Origin: Nanobdellota archaeon
GTDB lineage: Archaea; Nanobdellota; Nanobdellia; Woesearchaeales; JAHJBD01
NCBI GenBank assembly: GCA_018813725.1
Contig: JAHJBD010000090.1
Span: 1-18,220, forward strand
Length of the DNA: 18,220 nucleotides
Direction: 5' to 3'
Shown: positions 12,151 to 18,220 of the stretch, in pieces
Numbering within the stretch: position 1 is the stretch's first letter
How the letters are laid out: every line of letters starts with the position of its first letter
Made by a program: the position numbers and the translations under genes
Notes under the pieces: generated by a model
Told to the model about the DNA's origin: nothing
Seen by the model: only the letters and a program-made list of their open reading frames with translations
Databases searched by the model: none

Positions 12151-15100
12151 TCTTCTTCGTCAAACGCCTCATCATAAGCGTCCTCAAAGGCCTCGCAGTA
12201 GTCATCAGGCAGGTCAAAGCCGTTCTTGATAAGGCCCTGTACATCTGCTATGAGCTCACCAAGCTTAGAAACAAGCATGACGCCGCTGCAAAAGGGCTTC
12301 CACTTGAGCCATTCTATGGCTGCGGGCTTGCTTCCGTCGCAGGGGACTACCACTGCCTGGCATTGAGTTGACAGGATAAAGCCAAGAGCTGCACCTGGAT
12401 CAGTCAGAAGCGACCTTATCTGGCCAAGGAATTGGAATAGGGCTGCAGTCCAAGGTATCAATGCGAATATCTCTCCCACGATGTATTTGCAGGTAGCATA
12501 TGATTTCTGCTCTTCGCAGACTGAAACAGGAACGTTTGTCTGCATGCTCTTTATCAGGCAGTCGCCGTACATGCACTGGATCTGACGGTACTTATCAATG
12601 CCCCTGATTATGCCAGGTATGCAGCCAGACCATATTGCCACTATAAGGTTGTCTTTTGCGTTCATGTATGATCCGTCGCTCATCCAACCCCTTATTGTGC
12701 CCCCTTTTGCCGCTGAGCCTGGCTCGCCTGCAACCTTGCGCATCATGCTGTTATACCCTGATGTCTCTGGCCAGCTATTGATCCCGGAATTGATCTGGGC
12801 CATGATCCCGTCTGCTTTCGGCTGCTTGCCTTTATTGCTGAAATCGCCTCCGCCTTCACAGGTCACAAAGCTGCAGAAACCTTTATGGAACTGGAAAAAG
12901 CCTTCATTGCCGATTTCCAGCGTTTCTCCAGCTGTGCACGAAGCACTAGATGCCGCAGCAGTGGCTGCCTCTGCTGGGCCAAGCGGCGCCAACCGCGCCA
13001 ACTGCACATTTGGATTAAACACTGTCTGGAAAAAAGTCACTGCGTTGTTTATCGTGTTCAAAAGGTTGCATGCCATTTCTAAATACCCTATTATGGTCTT
13101 AAGCAAACCTACCACTTTCCATATCCCTTCGTTAAACTCCTGAACATCATCTATCTGGCTCTTAAGCCCCTCATCAACCTGCCCGATGGGCGCGTTATAG
13201 AACCCGAGCTCGATCTCTGCATACTCTTCCTCGATATTTGATGTAACCTCAGTTCCCACCCTTGAGATTATCTGGATCGGGCACTTGATGTTTATCGTGT
13301 TTATGTCTGCTTCTGTCTGGGCGATCGTCAGGAGGATGTAAGGCTCTGTGGAACCTGCTTGCATGTTCATGCCCTGAGCATTTGCGATCATGCTTATGGT
13401 AGAGCTGTTCTTGTCATCTACACAGGTGCCAAGCGCCAAAGCAAGGGTTTCGACATCAAGGCCAGCGTTGTTAGGTGATAATGTAACCTTGCAATAGGTC
13501 TTCTGGTTGATCAATGTCGCGATGGACCGGTCAAGCACGTTCGGAGTGCATGATACGCGGCTCTTCCAGTAGTTAAGGTATTCAGATGATGATGCGTTTA
13601 TGCCAAGAACATCCATAGGCACAGTGTAAAGCATCCTGTTGCCGCCATAATCTGTGATTGTAAATGTCAAGTCACTGCTTATGTAGCCAGGGATATTGAT
13701 CGGATCTGTCTGCCACCTGAACGTGTAAGTGCTGCCGCTTGAAGATGTCTTTACGCCGATAAGCTCGTCTGCATCCTCAACAATCGAAGAAAAATTACCT
13801 ACTGCTGAAGCGATGCCTACATTATCTATCACAGTCATCTCAACCTGTACAGCATCATCCAGCTTGTAGATGCCAGGTATCTGGTTAAGGCCAAGGTTAG
13901 TGACCGTATGAGAGCTGTATGTGGGCCTTGAAAGGTCAACTGTCAAAGAGCCAGTTAGCGTGCCAGTGACTGCATTCCCTATCTTATCCTTTGTTGTGGA
14001 AAGGACGCTTACGCTCTTTGAGCCTGCGCTTGGGGCGGTAATGTTGTACCATGTGCATATGTAGGTCGAGCCGCTAGATGTGCAGTTAGTCGTCTTTTGT
14101 GAACTGGACTTTCCAACAGCTGATAGGTCCATGTATGCTTCTGCGATGCCAGAGCCTGATTCTTCGAACTCAACAACCACTTTGCCTGAATATCCCAGAT
14201 AATTCACATCATTAAACACCCTATCTGTCTTGATAGACCTGACTTCAGGTCCGATAATGTCATAATAAAGCTGCTTTCCTAAGGATGTTCCAGGCATCCT
14301 ATTACCTAATGAATCTGAAGCATTGATGAATATCGACGCTACCATGCTCTGGTTGATATCGACAGTTATCCCAGCAATCGTGCAGTCATATATCCCATTG
14401 CCGTTATTGACACAGTTTGGGCTCTTGGTCTTGTAGGCTGCAGGAGCATTCTTATTAAGTTGAGACACATCTACAATCACTGTCTGAAGATCCTGTTCAG
14501 GAGCACTAAGGGTAAAACCTACAGCTGCGCCATCAACTGCAGAATTTAAAAACTCGATATCCACATTGTTCTTTGTAAGTGTATAAGTGTTGGAGTCAAC
14601 TGCTGGTGCTTTCTTATCTATGGTAAAAGCAGTTGTCACCTGTGTCACATGCCCGACACGGTCATAGACTGTCATCAGGATAGGCACAGATTCCTGGTCA
14701 GCGCCTGTCCCTAGCTCTAACGGATTCACCTTGAAGCTATTCTCATAATAGCATTGGTTTACTGGAGTAACATTATCATACACTTTTGAGAATGAATTTC
14801 TTTCAAACTTGATCTGCTTAATTCCTGAGCAGATTCCTGAGACGCCTGTTGAATAGGCATAGTCATGGACTTTGAATGTTATGGTGACATTCGATGTGGT
14901 GACGGTATTTGGAGTCATAGAATACTCGACAATGTCCGGAGCTATCTTGTCCTTTACCAAGCTTGTTGGATATGAGCCTTCCCATGTGCCTGCTGTGCTA
15001 TACTGGTAAAGGTATATTGCAGCCAAATCACCAAGATCTTGTGATGTTGTAAAATAACAGCTGCCAGATTCATCGCAGCTTGTGAACTGTGTGGACTGTG

Positions 15101-15368
15101 ATGCATCATAAGCGCCGCTCGGCGATGTAGAAAACCTTACCCTTCCCCTGTCAGTGATAGGGGCACCATTGTCAGTCGCAACCAGGTCAACCCTAACTAC
15201 ATCTGGCTGGAGGTCCTGCTGGTAATCAGGCCCACGGTAAAAGCCTGGAACATTCTGCTGCCCTGATACCCGAATATTAGAGAACGTAGCATAGGATGTT
15301 GAGGCATATATAGGTATGGTTATGATAAGCAGGATCATGAACATGGAGATCTTTTGCCTAAAGCTCAT
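12147..15368 (-). CDS. 1073-aa secreted, Ig-like and Cys-rich surface protein
   Basis: A Sec-type signal (residues 1 to about 27, hydrophobic core MFMILLIITIPIY) begins the protein. At about residues 140, 251, 370 and 478 there are recurring D-x-x-x-P starts (DKIAP, DKKAP, DIIGP, DLSRP) spaced about 110 residues apart. This points to four Ig/cadherin-like beta domains. The second half is Cys-rich, with hydrophobic segments (IWKVVGLLKTIIGYLEMACN and IPWTAALFQFLGQI) that may insert in or rest on the membrane, and it ends in an acidic tail (EDAYDEAFDEEE). I know no characterised homologue; similar large secreted proteins are common in DPANN archaea. The start overlaps the stop of the 702-aa gene (ATGA, 15365-15368), implying that the two are made together and probably assemble. 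Confidence 0.85.
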   Translation of the reverse strand: MSFRQKISMFMILLIITIPIYASTSYATFSNIRVSGQQNVPGFYRGPDYQQDLQPDVVRVDLVATDNGAPITDRGRVRFSTSPSGAYDASQSTQFTSCDESGSCYFTTSQDLGDLAAIYLYQYSTAGTWEGSYPTSLVKDKIAPDIVEYSMTPNTVTTSNVTITFKVHDYAYSTGVSGICSGIKQIKFERNSFSKVYDNVTPVNQCYYENSFKVNPLELGTGADQESVPILMTVYDRVGHVTQVTTAFTIDKKAPAVDSNTYTLTKNNVDIEFLNSAVDGAAVGFTLSAPEQDLQTVIVDVSQLNKNAPAAYKTKSPNCVNNGNGIYDCTIAGITVDINQSMVASIFINASDSLGNRMPGTSLGKQLYYDIIGPEVRSIKTDRVFNDVNYLGYSGKVVVEFEESGSGIAEAYMDLSAVGKSSSQKTTNCTSSGSTYICTWYNITAPSAGSKSVSVLSTTKDKIGNAVTGTLTGSLTVDLSRPTYSSHTVTNLGLNQIPGIYKLDDAVQVEMTVIDNVGIASAVGNFSSIVEDADELIGVKTSSSGSTYTFRWQTDPINIPGYISSDLTFTITDYGGNRMLYTVPMDVLGINASSSEYLNYWKSRVSCTPNVLDRSIATLINQKTYCKVTLSPNNAGLDVETLALALGTCVDDKNSSTISMIANAQGMNMQAGSTEPYILLTIAQTEADINTINIKCPIQIISRVGTEVTSNIEEEYAEIELGFYNAPIGQVDEGLKSQIDDVQEFNEGIWKVVGLLKTIIGYLEMACNLLNTINNAVTFFQTVFNPNVQLARLAPLGPAEAATAAASSASCTAGETLEIGNEGFFQFHKGFCSFVTCEGGGDFSNKGKQPKADGIMAQINSGINSWPETSGYNSMMRKVAGEPGSAAKGGTIRGWMSDGSYMNAKDNLIVAIWSGCIPGIIRGIDKYRQIQCMYGDCLIKSMQTNVPVSVCEEQKSYATCKYIVGEIFALIPWTAALFQFLGQIRSLLTDPGAALGFILSTQCQAVVVPCDGSKPAAIEWLKWKPFCSGVMLVSKLGELIADVQGLIKNGFDLPDDYCEAFEDAYDEAFDEEE

Positions 15369-17473
15369 GGCCCATACCTCACCTGGAGCGGATATGCCCA
15401 GTTATACGAATAAAAGCCAAGCTTGCTGACCTGAGTTATGTCCTCAACAGTACGCTCTGCTTCAGGAATGAACGGGATGTTAGGCGACAGCGCGATGAAT
15501 GTCAGATCGCCTTTGTTCAGGTTAAACATGTTGAAGTTATGGTCATAATAAAGCCCGCCGTTGGGGAACATATCATTGAATTCCATTTCAGGGATAGTGA
15601 CAGATTCGTCCCCAACTCTTCTTACCTCTTCAGGTATGCTGACATCGCCGTTGTAGAAGAGGTCGATCCTGACACTATAGTTGCCTGGAGCTATCTGGAT
15701 CTCGACTGGACCTTGGCCGCCATGGTATTCTGCCATAGATGAATGCCCCTGCTCATTGATCGAGCCCAGCCTTTCAAGCGTGATAAGCGCAGTCTCATTT
15801 TCGGTAATGTTTACTGGATCAACAAATGTCTGAGGCACTCGATCAAACACCTTGGTAACAGGATTCTTTCTCAGCAAAGCCTTCTTTACCACAAGCTTTT
15901 TGGTCAAGATAGGTGTCATCTGCACCATAAATTTCTCAGGCCTGTCAACAGCTGTCGATAAAGGCGCTGAGTACCTGAGATAATCCTGTTTCATGAAATT
16001 GACGATGCCGCCAAGGCAGATAGGGAACCTGGTCTTGAGCTTGCCGTCAGCGCCTGTCCTACCTATGTAACAACTCTGTCCGCAGGTGAATGTTACCTCG
16101 GCATCCTGCACCGGTTTGTTCTCGATGTCCCTGACAGTGATGTCTATCTCTCCTGAATTTCGCTTGTCATAATCACAAAGCATTGATTCTCCAGCATAAG
16201 GTACTCTCCCTAATGAAGAGAAGTTTGCAGACATCGGCTTATTATTCCTTATGTTAGCTTCAAGCATGAGATTAAAGACAAACCCTCTCTGATTAAGCGC
16301 TTTTGGGTCTGCGATAGTGACCAGAGCTGGAAAGCTAAGGTCATAGGCAAAGTTATACTGCTGGAAGCCGAAAAGCCCAAAAAGGTCGAATGAGGCAGAT
16401 GTTGATTCGCAGCTATCGCCTTTGCAGTTAAGGTCAAAATATGGGTCCCAGCCAAGGTATGCAAAATTGACCTCAAGGTCTGACCATGATGAATTACCCA
16501 ATATTGTAACACCTTCATTCAGCATCGATTCTTTCAATCGGTTCCCTGGCGCAGAGATATACTGATAGTTCTTTGTATTGTATACCTTGATCAAAGGCAC
16601 ATTAAGGGCAAGCATATCCTTGATCTTCTTGTTGATCATGGATTTCTGCCATCTTTTTTCTGACCCAAACTCAAAGGTCAACTGCGACATCGGAGGAAGG
16701 TCATCAGAATCCATACCTGAATAAGCCACAATAAGGTTAAGCGCAAGCCTTTCTAAGTATTTGAACTGCGACTGCATGGATGAGATAACTGTTGCAGCTT
16801 CCCAGAACTTTCTTAGGTTTACAGGTGCCCTGATAAAGAAATTGGAGATGTCTTGCGACTTTTCACCTAAGGTTACCTTTAAAGGGTATTCTATGGAGAA
16901 TATTACATCATTCTCTGCAATCAATGCAGTTGCCCTTAATGAACCAAGCTCTTTCACATCAAATCCTTGCTCTTTGAGAGGTAGGAATTCGCCAAGACAG
17001 GTATCCAGATTATCTTCCAGGTATTCTTTCAACTGGCCTTCTATTGACGGCGAACCTTGAGCTTCTGTGAGGAATAGGTTCACTTCAGGGACTACTGTAA
17101 ATGCGCATGTGCCTTCGCATGTGTTCTCAGACCGCATATAGAACCAATAAGGTATAAGCCAGTTCTTTGCCAGCCTTATACCGCTTGATTCTGTTGCATC
17201 TGTGCCTGCTGAGACGCCGTACTCGCCTGGATTGATATATCCCCCCCTCTCACCTATCAGTTGAAGGCCTTCTGTTGCTATCTCGTTAAGGCAATTATCT
17301 ATATAATCATATACAAGATCAAAGTCCCTTGAGACTTCTTGCACCTGTGTAAGCTTGGTAACCATATCTTCCTGGGTGGTGCTTGACCTTATGTAGAGGA
17401 AGAAACCTAAGATTATCAGTATCACTATCCCGATGATGATGAACAAAGTGATCTGGCCTTTTTTTTGGCTCAT
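15365..17473 (-). CDS. 702-aa surface protein with class III (pilin-like) signal
   Basis: The N-terminus MSQKKGQITLF followed by a strongly hydrophobic stretch (about 8-27) fits archaeal class III signal peptides, which are processed by a prepilin peptidase near KKG/Q and feed type IV pilus-like assemblies. At 702 residues it is far larger than a normal pilin. The ectodomain carries several Cys pairs (for example CEGTC near 119-123, and CKGDSC near 350) and a carboxypeptidase-regulatory-like beta domain at about 441-510 (ITVRDIENKPVQDAEVTF, then GRTGADGKLK). This suggests an adhesin- or scaffold-like surface component. The start overlaps the RHH regulator's stop (ATGA, 17470-17473) and its own stop overlaps the next gene. 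Function is inferred from architecture only. Confidence 0.85.
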   Translation of the reverse strand: MSQKKGQITLFIIIGIVILIILGFFLYIRSSTTQEDMVTKLTQVQEVSRDFDLVYDYIDNCLNEIATEGLQLIGERGGYINPGEYGVSAGTDATESSGIRLAKNWLIPYWFYMRSENTCEGTCAFTVVPEVNLFLTEAQGSPSIEGQLKEYLEDNLDTCLGEFLPLKEQGFDVKELGSLRATALIAENDVIFSIEYPLKVTLGEKSQDISNFFIRAPVNLRKFWEAATVISSMQSQFKYLERLALNLIVAYSGMDSDDLPPMSQLTFEFGSEKRWQKSMINKKIKDMLALNVPLIKVYNTKNYQYISAPGNRLKESMLNEGVTILGNSSWSDLEVNFAYLGWDPYFDLNCKGDSCESTSASFDLFGLFGFQQYNFAYDLSFPALVTIADPKALNQRGFVFNLMLEANIRNNKPMSANFSSLGRVPYAGESMLCDYDKRNSGEIDITVRDIENKPVQDAEVTFTCGQSCYIGRTGADGKLKTRFPICLGGIVNFMKQDYLRYSAPLSTAVDRPEKFMVQMTPILTKKLVVKKALLRKNPVTKVFDRVPQTFVDPVNITENETALITLERLGSINEQGHSSMAEYHGGQGPVEIQIAPGNYSVRIDLFYNGDVSIPEEVRRVGDESVTIPEMEFNDMFPNGGLYYDHNFNMFNLNKGDLTFIALSPNIPFIPEAERTVEDITQVSKLGFYSYNWAYPLQVRYGP

Positions 17474-17637
17474 AACTTCAGATCCTCCAGGCTGTTCTGT
17501 ATAAGTTTTAGGTCGTAGAGCTTTTGTTCCATCAGCTCACGGATGAGAACAGATTTTTTCTTGCCGAGCTTTTTGGCTACCTTGTCGAGAAGCTTATCAA
17601 TTTCATCAGTTAATGTAACACGTATCTGTACACTCAT
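17470..17637 (-). CDS. Ribbon-helix-helix (CopG/Arc-type) regulator, 55 aa
   Basis: ATG 17637 to TGA 17472-17470 gives 55 residues. The sequence has the RHH plan: a basic beta strand (MSVQIRVTLT), helix 1 (DEIDKLLDKVAKKLG), the K-K-K-S turn, and helix 2 (VLIRELMEQKL), followed by a short acidic tail. Such proteins bind DNA as dimers through the strand, often at repeated short sites and often on their own promoter. It is the first gene of the leftward surface-protein operon, coupled by ATGA to the 702-aa gene. A TATA box at about 17661-17669 would start the transcript within a few bases of the ATG (leaderless), and five 11-bp motifs lie just upstream, a likely operator. No partner toxin gene is apparent. 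Confidence 0.85.
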   Translation of the reverse strand: MSVQIRVTLTDEIDKLLDKVAKKLGKKKSVLIRELMEQKLYDLKLIQNSLEDLKL

Positions 17638-17660
17638 CTAGAATTACTTTAGGATAGGTG

Positions 17661-17670
17661 ATATATAAAG
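17661..17670 (-). promoter_or_regulatory. Predicted promoter of the surface-protein operon
   Basis: On the minus strand CTTTATATAT (17670-17661) is a good archaeal TATA box. It lies about 25-30 bp before the RHH ATG (17637), predicting a leaderless or almost leaderless transcript that would run through all the downstream coupled genes to 6804. Confidence 0.6.
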
Positions 17671-17686
17671 TTTTTGCTTTTAATAG

Positions 17687-17772
17687 GGCTTAATTAAGGC
17701 TAATTAAAGGCTTAGCTTAGCATAAATATGCTTAAATAATACTATATTAAGGCTTATTTAAGGATAAATTAA
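17687..17772. repeat. Five 11-bp iterons upstream of the RHH gene, candidate operator
   Basis: Plus-strand 11-mers: GGCTTAATTAA (17687-17697), GGCTAATTAAA (17698-17708), GGCTTAGCTTA (17709-17719), then GGCTTATTTAA (17751-17761) and GGATAAATTAA (17762-17772). The 31-bp gap holds an inverted repeat AGCATA-AA-TATGCT (17719-17732). The 11-bp period puts each copy on the same face of the helix. RHH proteins commonly bind tandem short sites cooperatively, so these are likely sites for the adjacent RHH product. Phased bent DNA is an alternative. Confidence 0.55.
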
Positions 17773-17800
17773 GTCGAAAAAAAGAGAAGAAAGATTGGAA
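17773..17800 (-). terminator. Possible oligo-T terminator of the right-edge gene
   Basis: On the minus strand, just after the stop at 17801, the sequence becomes pyrimidine-rich with a T7 run (plus-strand A7 at about 17777-17783). Archaeal RNA polymerase commonly terminates on such T-runs without a hairpin. Confidence 0.35.
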
Positions 17801-18220
17801 TTAAATAAAACAGTCAAATACCTGCTTAAGCCGACCTGAAGCCTTTTGCGCCTGGATGCCATAATAATCCCTTACTGACTTTGGCAGAGCAAGTAATGAT
17901 TCATGCTGTTTATCAAGGGTTTCTATTGCCCGAGCATATAATTCAAGTCCATCAGACAGTTGACCATGAAATTGTGCTTGAATACCATGTGGTTCAAAAA
18001 AGATATCAGTATTACCATCGACAATCATAATTGTAGACCTAAGAATACCATTTTCAGAATCTGACAGATAGATTTTTAACCCAAGTGCATACCTGCAAGT
18101 GTAAGTCTCTACTCCACCAGTTCGCTTATTCTGCCAATGGCTATAAGGAGGTTTTAGATACTTTTCCGCAATAGCTGCCAACCCTTCAGCAGTCTCTTTA
18201 TCCTTTGCAGCGATGTAACA
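17801..18220 (-). CDS. Hypothetical protein (partial, N-terminus off the window)
   Basis: The frame is open from the right edge (18220) to TAA 17803-17801, giving 139 visible residues; no start codon of any conviction lies inside the window, although a TTG occurs at 18181. The visible part is soluble-looking, mixed alpha/beta, beginning CYIAAKDKETAEGLAAIAEK and containing the aromatic-rich YLKPPYSHWQNKRTGG, CRYALGLKIYLSD, IMIVDGNTDIFFEPHG and a helical C-terminal end. I do not recognise a family. It lies upstream of, and in the same direction as, the surface-protein operon, but the iteron and promoter region between them suggests separate transcription. Confidence 0.7.
   Translation of the reverse strand, partial: CYIAAKDKETAEGLAAIAEKYLKPPYSHWQNKRTGGVETYTCRYALGLKIYLSDSENGILRSTIMIVDGNTDIFFEPHGIQAQFHGQLSDGLELYARAIETLDKQHESLLALPKSVRDYYGIQAQKASGRLKQVFDCFI

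Noticed and set aside
17470..17637. The RHH gene as the antitoxin of a toxin-antitoxin pair
   Set aside because: The gene coupled to it encodes a 702-aa exported protein, and no small toxin-like ORF is adjacent. An operon regulator is the simpler reading.

Overview
The window looks like the genome of a DPANN-type archaeon (Woesearchaeota/Pacearchaeota-like). This is an inference from several signs: archaeal TATA boxes 20-30 bp upstream of starts, very short or absent leaders, an AbrB-PhoU type regulator, a B12-dependent ribonucleotide reductase next to a cobalamin adenosyltransferase, salvage-type vitamin uptake, and very large secreted proteins, one of which begins with an archaeal class III (pilin-like) signal, KKGQITLF. 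No rRNA, tRNA, CRISPR array, transposase or integrase was seen.

Left part (1-6810). A PhoU-like regulator with an AbrB-type N-terminus reads leftward off the edge. Its divergent upstream region holds a perfect 10+1+10 bp palindrome. To the right lies an A-rich stretch (about 1040-1272) that folds on paper into a multi-helix RNA closed by a 9-bp GC-rich helix and followed by T7; it has its own TATA box and I see no known RNA family in it. A 32-codon ORF with a strong Shine-Dalgarno follows. Then come nrdJ and cobO, which act together because NrdJ needs adenosylcobalamin and CobO makes it. Next are a probable HPF/RaiA-like ribosome-associated protein, a small coiled-coil gene on the opposite strand behind a long hairpin, the biotin transporter S component bioY, and a secreted HExxH protein that is probably a zinc peptidase.

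Right part (6804-17637). One long leftward operon is read in the order: ribbon-helix-helix regulator, 702-aa class III-signal surface protein, 1073-aa Ig-like/Cys-rich secreted protein, 43-aa membrane ORF, AlbA_2/Schlafen-type ATPase-like regulator, 44-aa membrane ORF, DUF1016 (YhcG) PDDEXK nuclease, 759-aa membrane-anchored surface protein, PEBP-family lipoprotein. Five junctions are ATGA stop/start overlaps. The two small membrane ORFs are near-copies of the first ~45 codons of the 759-aa gene, so the two accessory genes sit like cassettes between three direct repeats of a coding leader. That arrangement is the most unusual feature of the window.

The operon promoter lies just upstream of the RHH start and is preceded by five copies of an 11-bp GGCTTAATTAA-like motif, one per helical turn, which is a good candidate for an autoregulatory operator. 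A hypothetical gene on the same strand runs off the right edge. All family assignments come from reading motifs by eye; no database search was possible.
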